A stretch of 64,000 nucleotides of DNA, from NCBI GenBank assembly GCA_963920525.1, contig OY986440.1, positions 248,001-312,000 on the forward strand, written 5' to 3'. The notes under the pieces are model-generated. The model made no database searches, was not told where the DNA came from, and worked only from the letters and a program-made list of their open reading frames with translations. A program made the position numbers and the translations under genes. Positions within the stretch are counted from its first letter, which is position 1; each line of letters begins with the position of its first letter. Below, piece after piece: positions 11,156 to 25,842 of this stretch. This DNA is from Dichetophora obliterata. Lineage: Eukaryota > Arthropoda > Insecta > Diptera > Sciomyzidae.

Positions 11156-14100
11156 TGTGGTTTTTTCGTCATAACTCCCAAACCATACATCCTACAAGGA
11201 CAATTTATGCACCAAATTGTTCGTCAAGCCTCTGCCTACAAGACTTCATCCTTGGAAAAATTTTCAAAATTGGATAACATGTTAATTTCTTATGTCCTTT
11301 TTTGTGATTTTTTTAAAAATGTGGTTTTTTCGTCATAACTCTCAAACCATACATCCTACAAGGACAATTTATGCACCAAATTGTTCATCAAGCCTCTGCC
11401 TACAAGACTGCATCCTTGGAAAAATTCTCAAAATTCGATAACATGTTAATTTCTTATGTCCTTTTTTGTGATTTTTTAAAAAAATGTTTTTTTTTCGTCA
11501 TAACTCCCAAACCATACATCCTACAAGGACAATTTATGCACCAAATTGTTCGTCAAGCCTCTGCCTACAAGACTGCATCCTTGGAAAAATTCTCAAAATT
11601 CGATAACATGTTAATTTCTTATGTCCTTTTTTTGTGATTTTTTTAAAAAATGTGGTTTTTTCGTCATAACTCCCAAACCATACATCCTACAAGGACAATT
11701 TATGCACCAAATTGTTCGTAAAGCCTCTGCCTACAAGACTGCATCCTTGGAAAAATTCTCAAAATTCGATAACATGTTAATTTCTTATGTCCTTTTTTGT
11801 GATTTTTTAAAAAAATGTGGTTTTTTCGTCATAACTCCCAAACCATACATCCTACAAGGACAATTTATGCACCAAATTGTTCGTCAAGCCTCTGCCTACA
11901 AGACTGCATCCTTGGAAAAATTCTCAAAATTCGATAACATGTTAATTTCTTATGTCCTTTTTTGTGATTTTTTTAAAAAATGTGGTTTTTTTGTCATAAC
12001 ACCTAAACCATACATCCTACAAGGACAATTTATGCACCAAATTGTTCGTCAAGCCTCTGCCTACAAGACTGCATCCTTGGAAAAATTCTCTAAATTCGAT
12101 AACATGTTAATTTCTTATGTCCTTTTTTGTGATTTTTTTAAAAAATGTGGTTTTTTCGTCATAACTCCCAAACCATACATCCTACAAGGACAATTTATGC
12201 ACCAAATTGTTCGTCAAGCCTCTGCCTACAAGACTGCATCCTTGGAAAAATTCTCAAAATTCGATAACATGTTAATTTCTTATGTCGTTTTTTGTGATTT
12301 TTTTAAAAAATGTGGTTTTTTCGTCATAACTCCCAAACCATACATCCTACAAGGACAACTTATGCACCAAATTGTTCGTCAAGCCTCTGCCTACAAGACT
12401 GCATCCTTGGAAAAATTCTCAAAATTCGATAACATGTTAATTTCTTATGTCCTTTTTTGTGATTTTTTTAAAAAATGTGGTTTTTTCGTCATAACTCCCA
12501 AACCATACATCCTACAAGGACAATTTATGCACCAAATTGTTCGTCAAGCCTCTGCCTACAAGACTGCATCCTTGGAAAAATTCTCAAAATTCGATAACAT
12601 GTTAATTTCTTATGTCCTTTTTTGTGATTTTTTTAAAAAATGTGGTTTTTTCGTCATAACTCCCAAACCATACATCCTACAAGGACAATTTATGCACCAA
12701 ATTGTTCGTCAAACCTCTGCCTACAAGACTGCATCCTTGGAAAAATTCTCAAAATTCGATAACATGTTATTTTCTTATGTCCTTTTTTGTGATTTTTTTA
12801 AAAAATGTGGTTTTTTCGTCATAACTCCCAAACCATACATTCTACAAGGACAATTTATGCACCAAATTGTTCGTCAAGCCTCTGCCTACAAGACTGCATC
12901 CTTGGAAAATTCTCAAAATTCGATAACATGTTAATTTCTTATGTCCTTTTTTGTGATTTTTTTAAAAAATGTGGTTTTTTCGTCATAACTCCCAAACCAT
13001 ACATCCTACAAGGACAATTTATGCACCAAATTGTTCGTCAAGCCTCTGCCTACAAGACTGCATCCTTGGAAAAAATTCTAAAAATTCGATAACATGTTAA
13101 TTTCTTATGTCCTTTTTTGTGATTTTTTTAAAAAATGTGGTTTTTTCGTCATAACTCCCAAACCATACATCCTACAAGGACAATTTATGCACAAAATTGT
13201 TCGTCAAGCCTCTGCCTACAAGACTGCATCCTTGGAAAAATTCTCAAAATTCGATAACATGTTAATTTCTTATGTCCTTTTTTGTGAATTTTTTAAAAAA
13301 TGTGGTTTTTTCGTCATAACTCCCAAACCATACATCCTACAAAGATAATTTATGCACCAAATTGTTCGTCAAGCCTCTGCCTACAAGACTGCATCCTTGG
13401 AAAAATTCTCAAAATTCAATAACATGTTAATTTCTTATGTCCTTTTTTGTGATTTTTTAAAAATGTGGTTTTTTCGTCATAACTCCCAAACCATACATCC
13501 TACAAGGACAATTTATGCACCAAATTGTTCGTCAAGCCTCTGCCTACAAGACTGCATCCTTGGAAAAATTCTCAAAATTCGATAACATGTTAATTTCTTA
13601 TGTCCTTTTTTGTGATTTTTTTAAAAAATGTGGTTTTTTCGTCATAACTCCCAAACCATACATCCTACAAGGACAATTTATGCACCAAATTGTTCGTCAA
13701 GCCTCTGCCTACAAGACTGCATCCTTAGAAAAATTCTCAAAATTCGATAACATGTTAATTTCTTATGTCCTTTTTTGTGATTTTTTTAAAAATGTGGTTT
13801 TTTCGTCATAACTCTCAAACCATACATCCTACAAGGACAATTTATGCACCAAATTGTTCATCAAGCCTCTGCCTACAAGACTGCATCCTTGGAAAAATTC
13901 TCAAAATTCGATAACATGTTAATTTCTTATGTCCTTTTTTGTGATTTTTTAAAAAATGTTGTTTTTTCGTCATAACTCCCAAACCATACATCCTACAAGG
14001 ACAATTTATGCACCAAATTGTTCGTCAAGCCTCTGCCTACAAGACTGCATCCTTGGAAAAATTCTCAAAATTCGATAACATGTTAATTTCTTATGTCCTT

Positions 14101-16125
14101 TTTTTGTGATTTTTTTAAAAAATGTGGTTTTTTCGTCATAACTCCCAAACCATACATCCTACAAGGACAATTTATGCACCAAATTGTTCGTCAAGCCTCT
14201 GCCTACAAGACTGCATCCTTGGAAAAATTCTCAAAATTCGATAACATGTTAATTTCTTATGTCCTTTTTTGTGATTTTTTTAAAAAATGTGGTTTTTTCG
14301 TCATAACTCCCAAACCATACATCCTACAAGGACAATTTATGCACCAAATTGTTCGTCAAGCCTCTGCCTACAAGACTGCATCCTTGGAAAAATTCTCAAA
14401 ATTCGATAACATGTTAATTTCTTATGTCCTTTTTTGTGATTTTTTTAAAAAATGTGGTTTTTTCGTCATAACTCCCAAACCATACATCCTACAAGGACAA
14501 TTTATGCACCAAATTGTTCGTCAAGCCTCTGCCTACAAGACTGCATCCTTGGAAAAATTCTCAAAATTTGATAACATGTTAATTTCTTATGTCGTTTTTT
14601 GTGATTTTTTTAAAAAATGTGGTTTTTTCGTCATAACTCCCAAACCATACATCCTACAAGGACAATTTATGCACCAAATTGTTCGTCAAGCCTCTGCCTA
14701 CAAGACTGCATCCTTGGAAAAATTCTCAAAATTCGATAACATGTTAATTTCTTATGTCCTTTTTTGTGATTTTTTTAAAAAATGTGGTTTTTTCGTCATA
14801 ACTCCCAAACCATACATCCTACAAGGACAATTTATGCACCAAATTGTTCGTCAAGCCTCTGCCTACAAGACTGCATCCTTGGAAAAATTCTCAAAATTCG
14901 ATAACATGTTAATTTCTTATGTCCTTTTTTGTGATTTTTTTAAAAAATTTGGTTTTTTCGTCATAACTCCCAAACCATACATCCTACAAGGACAATTTAT
15001 GCACCAAATTGTTCGTCAAGCCTCTGCCTACAAGACTGCATCCTTGGAAAAATTCTCAAAATTCGATAACATGTTAATTTCTTATGTCCTTTTTTGTGAT
15101 TTTTTAAAAAAATGTGGTTTTTTCGTCATAACTCCCAAACCATACATCCTACAAGGACAATTTATGCACAAAATTGTTCGTCAAGCCTCTGCCTACAAGA
15201 CTGCATCCTTGCAAAAATTCTCAAAATTCGATAACATGTTAATTTCTTATGTCTTTTTTTGTGATTTTTTTAAAAAATGTGGTTTTTTCGTCATAACTCC
15301 CAAACCATACATCCTACAAGGACAATTTATGCACCAAATTGTTCGTCAAGCCTCTGCCTACAAGACTGCATCCTTGGAAAAATTCTCAAAATTCGATAAC
15401 ATGTTAATTTCTTATGTCTTTTTTTGTGATTTTTTTAAAAAATGTGGTTTTTTCGTCATAACTCCCAAACCATACATCCTACAAGGACAATTTATGCACC
15501 AAATTGTTCGTCAAGCCTCTGCCTACAAGACTGCATCCTTGGAAAAATTCTCAAAATTCGATAACATGTTTATTTCTTATGTCCTTTTTTGTGATTTTTT
15601 TAAAAAATGTGGTTTTTTCGTCATAACTCCCAAACCATACATCCTACAAGGACAATTTATGCACCAAATTGTTCGTCAAGCCTCTGCCTACAAGACTGCA
15701 TCCTTGGAAAAATTCTCAAAATTCGATAACATGTTAATTTCTTATGTCCTTTTTTGTGATTTTTTAAAAAAATGTGGTTTTTTCGTCATAACTCCCAAAC
15801 CATACATCCTACAAGGACAATTTATGCACAAAATTGTTCGTCAAGCCTCTGCCTACAAGACTGCATCCTTGGAAAAATTCTCAAAATTCGATAACATGTT
15901 AATTTCTTATGTCTTTTTTTGTGATTTTTTTAAAAAATGTGGTTTTTTCGTCATAACTCCCAAACCATACATCCTACAAGGACAATTTATGCACCAAATT
16001 GTTCGTCAAGCCTCTGCCTACAAGACTGCATCCTTGGAAAAATTCTCAAAATTCGATAACATGTTAATTTCTTATGTCCTTTTTTGTGATTTTTTTAAAA
16101 AATGTGGTTTTTTCGTCATAACTCC

Positions 16126-16285
16126 TAAAAATTCGATAACATGTTAATTTCTTATGTCCTTTTTTGTGATTTTTTTAAAAAATGTGGTTTTTTCGTCATA
16201 ACTCCTAAAAATTCGATAACATGTTAATTTCTTATGTCCCTTTTTGTGATTTTTTTTAAAAATTTGGTTTTTTCGTCATAACTCC
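16126..16285 (+). repeat. Pair of truncated 80-bp monomers, cluster 5
   Basis: Same junction and same private changes in the second unit. It corresponds to cluster 3 (offset 11,369) and to cluster 7 (offset 9,557). Confidence 0.93.
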
Positions 16286-17768
16286 CAAACCATACATCCT
16301 ACAAGGACAATTTATGCACCAAATTGTTCATCAAGCCTCTGCCTACAAGACTGCATCCTTGGAAAAATTCTCAAAATTAGATAACATGTTAATTTCTTAT
16401 GTCCTTTTTTGTGATTTTTTTAAAAAATGTGGTTTTTTCGTCATAACTCCCAAACCATACATCCTACAAGGACAATTTATGCACCAAATTGTTCGTCAAG
16501 CCTTGCCTGCAAGACTGCATCCTTGGAAAAATTCTCAAAATTCGATAACATGTTAATTTCTTATGTCCTTTTTTGTGATTTTTTAAACAAATGTGGTTTT
16601 TTCGTCATAACTCCCAAACCATACATCCTACAAGGACAATTTATGCACCAAATTGTTCGTCAAGCCTCTGCCTACAAGAGTGCATCCTTGGAAAAATTCT
16701 CAAAATTCGATAACATGTTAATTTCTTATGTCCTTTTTTGTGATTTTTTTAAAAAATGTGGTTTTTCGTCATAACTCCCAAGCCATACATCCTACAAGGA
16801 CAATTTATGCACCAAATTGTTCGTCAAGCCTCTGCCTACAAGACTGCATCCTTGGAAAAATTCTAAAAATTCGATAACATGTTAATTTCTTATGTCCTTT
16901 TTTGTGATTTTTTTAAAAAATGTGGTTTTTTCGTCATAACTCCCAAACCATACATCCTACAATGACAATTTATGCACCAAATTGTTTGTCAAGCCTCTGC
17001 CTACAAGACTGCATCCTTGGAAAAATTCTCAAAATTCGATAACATGTTAATTTCTTATGTCCTTTTTTGTGATTTTTTTAAAAAATGTGGTTTTTTCGTC
17101 ATAACTCCCAAACCATACATCCTACAAGGACAATTTATGCACCAAATTGTTCGTCAAGCCTCTGCCTACAAGACTGCATCCATGGAAAAATTCTCAAAAT
17201 TCGATAACATGTTAATTTCTTATGTCCTTTTTTGTGATTTTTTTAAAAAATGTGGTTTTTTCGTCATAACTCCCAAACCATACATCCTACAAGGACAATT
17301 TATGCACCAAATTGTTCGTCAAGCCTCTGCCAACAAGACTGCATCCTTGGAAAAATTCTCAAAATTCGATAACATGTTAATTTCTTATGTCCTTTTTTGT
17401 GATTTTTTTAAAAAATGTGGTTTTTTCGTCATAACTCCCAAACCATACATCCTACAAGGACAATTTATGCACCAAATTGTTCGTCAAGCCTTGCCTACAA
17501 GACTGCATCCTTGGAAAAAATCTCAAAATTCGATAACATGTTAATTTCTTATGTCCTTTTTTGTGATTTTTTTAAAAAATGTGGTTTTTTTCGTCATAAC
17601 TCCCAAACCATACATCCTACAAGGACAATTTATGCACCAAATTGTTCGTCAAGCCTCTGCCTACAAGACTGCATCCTTGGAAAAATTCTCAAAATTCGAT
17701 AACATGTTAATTTCTTATGTCCTTTTTTGTGATTTTTTTAAAAAATTTGGTTTTTTCGTCATAACTCC

Positions 17769-17928
17769 TAAAAATTCGATAACATGTTAATTTCTTATGT
17801 CCTTTTTTGTGATTTTTTTAAAAAATGTGGTTTTTTCGTCATAACTCCTAAAAATTCGATAACATGTTAATTTCTTATGTCCCTTTTTGTGATTTTTTTT
17901 AAAAATTTGGTTTTTTCGTCATAACTCC
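17769..17928 (+). repeat. Pair of truncated 80-bp monomers, cluster 6
   Basis: Corresponds to cluster 4 (offset 11,039) and to cluster 8 (offset 9,557). The preceding monomer carries AAATTTGG as in cluster 4. Confidence 0.93.
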
Positions 17929-20900
17929 CAAACCATACATCCTACAAGGACAATTTATGCACCAAATTGTTCGTCAAGCCTCTGCCTACAAGACTGCATC
18001 CTTGGAAAAATTCTCAAAATTCGATAACATGTTAATTTCTTATGTCCTTTTTTGTGATTTTTTTAAAAAATGTGGTTTTTTCGTCATAACTCCCAAACCA
18101 TACATCCTACAAGGACAATTTATGCACCAAATTGTTCGTCAAGCCTCTGCCTACAAGACTACATCCTTGGAAAAATTCTCAAAATTCGATAACATGTTAA
18201 TTTCTTATGTCCTTTTTTGTGATTTTTTTAAAAAATGTGGTTTTTTCGTCATAACTCCCAAACCATACATCCTACAAGGACAATTTATGCACCAAATTGT
18301 TCCTCAAGCCTCTGCCTACAAGACTGCATCCTTGGAAAAATTCTCAAAATTCGATAACATGTTAATTTCTTATGTCTTTTTTTGTGATTTTTTTAAAAAA
18401 TGTGGTTTTTTCGTCATAACTCCCAAACCATACATCCTACAAGGACAATTTATGCACCAAATTGTTCGTCAAGCCTTGCCTACAAGACTGCATCCTTGGA
18501 AAAATTCTCAAAATTCGATAACATGTTAATTTCTTATGTCCTTTTTTGTGATTTTTTAAACAAATGTGGTTTTTTCGTCATAACTCCCAAACCATACATC
18601 CTACAAGGACAATTTATGCACCAAATTGTTCGTCAAGCCTCTGCCTACAAGACTGCATCCTTGGAAAAATTCTCAAAATTCGATAACATGTTAATTTCTT
18701 ATGTCCTTTTTTGTGATTTTTTTAAAAAATGTGGTTTTTTCGTCATAACTCCCAAGCCATACATCCTACAAAGACAATTTATGCACCAAATTGTTCGTCA
18801 AGCCTCTGCCTACAAGACTGCATCCTTGGAAAAATTCTAAAAATTCGATAACATGTTAATTTCTTATGTCCTTTTTTGTGATTTTTTTAAAAAATGTGGT
18901 TTTTTCGTCATAACTCCCAAAACATACATCCTACAATGACAATTTATGCACCAAATTGTTTGTCAAGCCTCTGCCTACAAGACTTCATCCTTGGAAAAAT
19001 TCTCAAAATTCGATAACATGTTATTTTCTTATGTCCTTTTTTGTGATTTTTTAAAAAAATGTGGTTTTTTCGTCATAACTCCCAAACCATACATCCTACA
19101 AGGACAATTTATGCACCAAATTGTTCGTCAAGCCTCTGCCTACAAGACTGCATCCTTGGAAAAATTCTCAAAATTCGATAACATGTTAATTTCTTATGTC
19201 CTTTTTTGTGATTTTTTTAAAAAATGTGGTTTTTTCGTCATAACTCCCAAACCATACATCCTACAAGGACAATTTATGCACCAAATTGTTCGTCAAGCCT
19301 CTGCCTACAAGACTGCATCCTTGGAAAAATTCTCAAAATTCGATAACATGTTAATTTCTTATGTCCTTTTTTGTGATTTTTTTAAAAAATGTGGTTTTTT
19401 CGTCATAACTCCCAAACCATACATCCTACAAGGACAATTTATGCACCAAATTGTTCGTCAAGCCTCTGCCTACAAGACTGCATCCTTGGAAAAATTCTCA
19501 AAATTCGATAACATGTTAATTTCTTATGTCCTTTTTTGTGATTTTTTTAAAAAATGTGGTTTTTTCGTCATAACTCCCAAACCATACATCCTACAAGGAC
19601 AATTTATGCACCAAATTGTTCGTCAAGCCTCTGCCTACAAGACTGCATCCTTGGAAAAATTCTCAAAATTCGATAACATGTTTATTTCTTATGTCCTTTT
19701 TTGTGATTTTTTTAAAAAATGTGGTTTTTTCGTCATAACTCCCAAACCATACATCCTACAAGGACAATTTATGCACCAAATTGTTCGTCAAGCCTCTGCC
19801 TACAAGACTGCATCCTTGGAAAAAATTCTCAAAATTCGATAACATGTTAATTTCTTATGTCCTTTTTTGTGATTTTTTTAAAAAATGTGGTTTTTTCGTC
19901 ATAACTCCCAAACCATACATCCTACAAGGACAATTTATGCACAAAATTGTTCGTCAAGCCTCTGCCTACAAGACTGCATCCTTGGAAAAATTCTCAAAAT
20001 TCGATAACATGTTAATTTCTTATGTCCTTTTTTGTGATTTTTTTAAAAAATGTGGTTTTTTCGTCATAACTCCCAAACCATACATCCTACAAAGATAATT
20101 TATGCACCAAATTGTTCGTCAAGCCTCTGCCTACAAGACTGCATCCTTGGAAAAATTCTCAAAATTCAATAACATGTTAATTTCTTATGTCCTTTTTTGT
20201 GATTTTTTTAAAAAATGTGGTTTTTTCGTCATAACTCCCAAACCATACATCCTACAAGGACAATTTATGCACCAAATTGTTCGTCAAGCCTCTGCCTACA
20301 AGACTGCATCCTTGGAAAAATTCTCAAAATTCGATAACATGTTAATTTCTTATGTCCTTTTTTGTGATTTTTTTAAAAAATGTGGTTTTTTCGTCATAAC
20401 TCCCAAACCATACATCCTACAAGGACAATTTATGCACCAAATTGTTCGTCAAGCCTCTGCCTACAAGACTTCATCCTTGGAAAAATTTTCAAAATTGGAT
20501 AACATGTTAATTTCTTATGTCCTTTTTTGTGATTTTTTTAAAAATGTGGTTTTTTCGTCATAACTCTCAAACCATACATCCTACAAGGACAATTTATGCA
20601 CCAAATTGTTCATAAAGCCTCTGCCTACAAGACTGCATCCTTGGAAAAATTCTCAAAATTCGATAACATGTTAATTTCTTATGTCCTTTTTTGTGATTTT
20701 TTAAAAAAATGTTTTTTTTTCGTCATAACTCCCAAACCATACATCCTACAAGGACAATTTATGCACCAAATTGTTCGTCAAGCCTCTGCCTACAAGACTG
20801 CATCCTTGGAAAAATTCTCAAAATTCGATAACATGTTAATTTCTTATGTCCTTTTTTTGTGATTTTTTTAAAAAATGTGGTTTTTTCGTCATAACTCCCA

Positions 20901-23900
20901 AACCATACATCCTACAAGGACAATTTATGCACCAAATTGTTCGTAAAGCCTCTGCCTACAAGACTGCATCCTTGGAAAAATTCTCAAAATTCGATAACAT
21001 GTTAATTTCTTATGTCCTTTTTTGTGATTTTTTAAAAAAATGTGGTTTTTTCGTCATAACTCCCAAACCATACATCCTACAAGGACAATTTATGCACCAA
21101 ATTGTTCGTCAAGCCTCTGCCTACAAGACTGCATCCTTGGAAAAATTCTCAAAATTCGATAACATGTTAATTTCTTATGTCCTTTTTTGTGATTTTTTTA
21201 AAAAATGTGGTTTTTTTGTCATAACACCTAAACCATACATCCTACAAGGACAATTTATGCACCAAATTGTTCGTCAAGCCTCTGCCTACAAGACTGCATC
21301 CTTGGAAAAATTCTCTAAATTCGATAACATGTTAATTTCTTATGTCCTTTTTTGTGATTTTTTTAAAAAATGTGGTTTTTTCGTCATAACTCCCAAACCA
21401 TACATCCTACAAGGACAATTTATGCACCAAATTGTTCGTCAAGCCTCTGCCTACAAGACTGCATCCTTGGAAAAATTCTCAAAATTCGATAACATGTTAA
21501 TTTCTTATGTCGTTTTTTGTGATTTTTTTAAAAAATGTGGTTTTTTCGTCATAACTCCCAAACCATACATCCTACAAGGACAACTTATGCACCAAATTGT
21601 TCGTCAAGCCTCTGCCTACAAGACTGCATCCTTGGAAAAATTCTCAAAATTCGATAACATGTTTATTTCTTATGTCCTTTTTTGTGATTTTTTTAAAAAA
21701 TTTGGTTTTTTCGTCATAACTCCCAAACCATACATCCTACAAGGACAATTTATGCACCAAATTGTTCGTCAAGCCTCTGCCTACAAGACTGCATCCTTGG
21801 AAAAAATTCTCAAAATTCGATAACATGTTAATTTCTTATGTCCTTTTTTGTGATTTTTTTAAAAAATGTGGTTTTTTCGTCATAACTCCCAAACCATACA
21901 TCCTACAAGGACAATTTATGCACAAAATTGTTCGTCAAACCTCTGCCTACAAGACTGCATCCTTGGAAAAATTCTCAAAATTCGATAACGTGTTCATTTC
22001 TTATGTCCTTTTTTGTGATTTTTTTAAAAAATGTGGTTTTTTCGTCATAACTCCCAAACCATACATTCTACAAGGACAATTTATGCACCAAATTGTTCGT
22101 CAAGCCTCTGCCTACAAGACTGCATCCTTGGAAAAATTCTCAAAATTCGATAACATGTTAATTTCTTATGTCCTTTTTTGTGATTTTTTTAAAAAATGTG
22201 GTTTTTTCGTCATAACTCCCAAACCATACATCCTACAAGGACAATTTATGCACCAAATTGTTCGTCAAGCCTCTGCCTACAAGACTGCATCCTTGGAAAA
22301 AATTCTCAAAATTCGATAACATGTTAATTTCTTATGTCCTTTTTTGTGATTTTTTTAAAAAATGTGGTTTTTTCGTCATAACTCCCAAACCATACATCCT
22401 ACAAGGACAATTTATGCACAAAATTGTTCGTCAAGCCTCTGCCTACAAGACTGCATCCTTGGAAAAATTCTCAAAATTCGATAACATGTTAATTTCTTAT
22501 GTCCTTTTTTGTGAATTTTTTAAAAAATGTGGTTTTTTCGTCATAACTCCCAAACCATACATCCTACAAAGATAATTTATGCACCAAATTGTTCGTCAAG
22601 CCTCTGCCTACAAGACTGCATCCTTGGAAAAATTCTCAAAATTCGATAACATGTTAATTTCTTATGTCCTTTTTTGTGATTTTTTTAAAAATGTGGTTTT
22701 TTCGTCATAACTCTCAAACCATACATCCTACAAGGACAATTTATGCACCAAATTGTTCATCAAGCCTCTGCCTACAAGATTGCATCCTTGGAAAAATTCT
22801 CAAAATTCGATAACATGTTAATTTCTTATGTCCTTTTTTGTGATTTTTTAAAAAAATGTTGTTTTTTCGTCATAACTCCCAAACCATACATCCTACAAGG
22901 ACAATTTATGCACCAAATTGTTCGTCAAGCCTCTGCCTACAAGACTGCATCCTTGGAAAAATTCTCAAAATTCGATAACATGTTAATTTCTTATGTCCTT
23001 TTTTGTGATTTTTTTAAAAAATGTGGTTTTTTCGTCATAACTCCCAAACCATACATCCTACAAGGACAATTTATGCACCAAATTGTTCGTCAAGCCTCTG
23101 CCTACAAGACTGCATCCTTGGAAAATTCTCAAAATTCGATAACATGTTAATTTCTTATGTCCTTTTTTGTGATTTTTTTAAAAAATGTGGTTTTTCGTCA
23201 TAACTCCCAAACCATACATCCTACAAGGACAATTTATGCACCAAATTGTTCGTCAAGCCTCTGCCTACAAGACTGCATCCTTGGAAAAATTCTCAAAATT
23301 CGATAACATGTTAGTTTCTTATGTCCTTTTTTGTGATTTTTTTAAAAAATGTGGTTTTTTCGTCATAACTCCCAAACCATACATCCTACAAGGACAATTT
23401 ATGCACCAAATTGTTCGTCAAGCCTCTGCCTACAAGACTGCATCCTTGGAAAAATTCTCAAAATTCGATAACATGTTAATTTCTTATGTCCTTTTTTGTG
23501 ATTTTTTAAAAAAATGTTGTTTTTTCGTCATAACTCCCAAACCATACATCCTACAAGGACAATTTATGCACCAAATTGTTCGTCAAGCCTCTGCCTACAA
23601 GACTGCATCCTTGGAAAAATTCTCAAAATTCGATAACATGTTAATTTCTTATGTCCTTTTTTTGTGATTTTTTTAAAAAATGTGGTTTTTTCGTCATAAC
23701 TCCCAAACCATACATCCTACAAGGACAATTTATGCACCAAATTGTTCGTCAAGCCTCTGCCTACAAGACTGCATCCTTGGAAAAATTCTCAAAATTCGAT
23801 AACATGTTAATTTCTTATGTCCTTTTTTGTGATTTTTTTAAAAAATGTGGTTTTTTCGTCATAACTCCCAAACCATACATCCTACAAGGACAATTTATGC

Positions 23901-25682
23901 ACCAAATTGTTCGTCAAGCCTCTGCCTACAAGACTGCATCCTTGGAAAAATTCTCAAAATTCGATAACATGTTAATTTCTTATGTCCTTTTTTGTGATTT
24001 TTTTAAAAAATGTGGTTTTTTCGTCATAACTCCCAAACCATACATCCTACAAGGACAATTTATGCACCAAATTGTTCGTCAAGCCTCTGCCTACAAGACT
24101 GCATCCTTGGAAAAATTCTCAAAATTTGATAACATGTTAATTTCTTATGTCGTTTTTTGTGATTTTTTTAAAAAATGTGGTTTTTTCGTCATAACTCCCA
24201 AACCATACATCCTACAAGGACAATTTATGCACCAAATTGTTCGTCAAGCCTCTGCCTACAAGACTGCATCCTTGGAAAAATTCTCAAAATTCGATAACAT
24301 GTTAATTTCTTATGTCCTTTTTTGTGATTTTTTTAAAAAATGTGGTTTTTTCGTCATAACTCCCAAACCATACATCCTACAAGGACAATTTATGCACCAA
24401 ATTGTTCGTCAAGCCTCTGCCTACAAGACTGCATCCTTGGAAAAATTCTCAAAATTCGATAACATGTTAATTTCTTATGTCCTTTTTTGTGATTTTTTTA
24501 AAAAATGTGGTTTTTTCGTCATAACTCCCAAACCATACATACTACAAGGACAATTTATGCACCAAATTGTTCGTCAAGCCTCTGCCTACAAGACTGCATC
24601 CTTGGAAAAATTCTCAAAATTCGATAACATGTTAATTTCTTATGTCCTTTTTTGTGATTTTTTAAAAAAATGTGGTTTTTTCGTCATAACTCCCAAACCA
24701 TACATCCTACAAGGACAATTTATGCACAAAATTGTTCGTCAAGCCTCTGCCTACAAGACTGCATCCTTGGAAAAATTCTCAAAATTCGATAACATGTTAA
24801 TTTCTTATGTCTTTTTTTGTGATTTTTTTAAAAAATGTGGTTTTTCGTCATAACTCCCAAACCATACATCCTACAAGGACAATTTATGCACCAAATTGTT
24901 CGTCAAGCCTCTGCCTACAAGACTGCATCCTTGGAAAAATTCTCAAAATTCGATAACATGTTAATTTCTTATGTCTTTTTTTGTGATTTTTTTAAAAAAT
25001 GTGGTTTTTTCGTCATAACTCCCAAACCATACATCCTACAAGGACAATTTATGCACCAAATTGTTCGTCAAGCCTCTGCCTACAAGACTGCATCCTTGGA
25101 AAAATTCTCAAAATTCGATAACATGTTTATTTCTTATGTCCTTTTTTGTGATTTTTTTAAAAAATGTGGTTTTTTCGTCATAACTCCCAAACCATACATC
25201 CTACAAGGACAATTTATGCACCAAATTGTTCGTCAAGCCTCTGCCTACAAGACTGCATCCTTGGAAAAATTCTCAAAATTCGATAACATGTTAATTTCTT
25301 ATGTCCTTTTTTGTGATTTTTTAAAAAAATGTGGTTTTTTCGTCATAACTCCCAAACCATACATCCTACAAGGACAATTTATGCACAAAATTGTTCGTCA
25401 AGCCTCTGCCTACAAGACTGCATCCTTGGAAAAATTCTCAAAATTCGATAACATGTTAATTTCTTATGTCTTTTTTTGTGATTTTTTTAAAAAATGTGGT
25501 TTTTTCGTCATAACTCCCAAACCATACATCCTACAAGGACAATTTATGCACCAAATTGTTCGTCAAGCCTCTGCCTACAAGACTGCATCCTTGGAAAAAT
25601 TCTCAAAATTCGATAACATGTTAATTTCTTATGTCCTTTTTTGTGATTTTTTTAAAAAATGTGGTTTTTTCGTCATAACTCC

Positions 25683-25842
25683 TAAAAATTCGATAACATG
25701 TTAATTTCTTATGTCCTTTTTTGTGATTTTTTTAAAAAATGTGGTTTTTTCGTCATAACTCCTAAAAATTCGATAACATGTTAATTTCTTATGTCCCTTT
25801 TTGTGATTTTTTTTAAAAATTTGGTTTTTTCGTCATAACTCC
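25683..25842 (+). repeat. Pair of truncated 80-bp monomers, cluster 7
   Basis: Exact positional counterpart of cluster 5, 9,557 bp downstream, with the same junction and the same second-unit variants. Confidence 0.93.

Larger units (their letters stand above)
3970..13900 (+). repeat. Large block 0, related to the 9.56-kb blocks
   Basis: The marker order follows that of block 1 with stepwise offsets: 11,369 bp up to about 5.1 kb, 11,039 bp from about 5.4 to 9.1 kb, and 9,225-9,227 bp from about 11.2 to 13.3 kb. The steps are 330 bp (two monomers) and about 1,815 bp (the internal duplication). This is an older or more rearranged relative of blocks 1 and 2. Boundaries are approximate. Confidence 0.75.
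13900..23460 (+). repeat. Large block 1 (about 9.56 kb)
   Basis: The block runs from the AAAATGTTGTTTT monomer near 13955 to the ATGTTAGTTTC monomer near 23312. Its truncated pairs (16126, 17769), GCCTTGCC monomers (16500, 17489, 18473), CAAAGATAATTT (20092) and GTGTTCATT (near 21990) recur 9,557 bp downstream. Two monomers are missing near 22.57-22.71 kb relative to block 2, so the offset becomes about 9,889 after that point. I noted about ten single-base differences over roughly 8.6 kb by eye, so the duplication looks recent. Confidence 0.87.

Noticed and set aside
14093..16147. Long plus-strand open frames as genuine 55-residue-repeat proteins
   Set aside because: Each frame starts at the ATG present in every monomer and ends at the next random indel or stop variant. 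There is no unique N- or C-terminal sequence, intron or flanking gene, and frame-breaking changes are common throughout the array.
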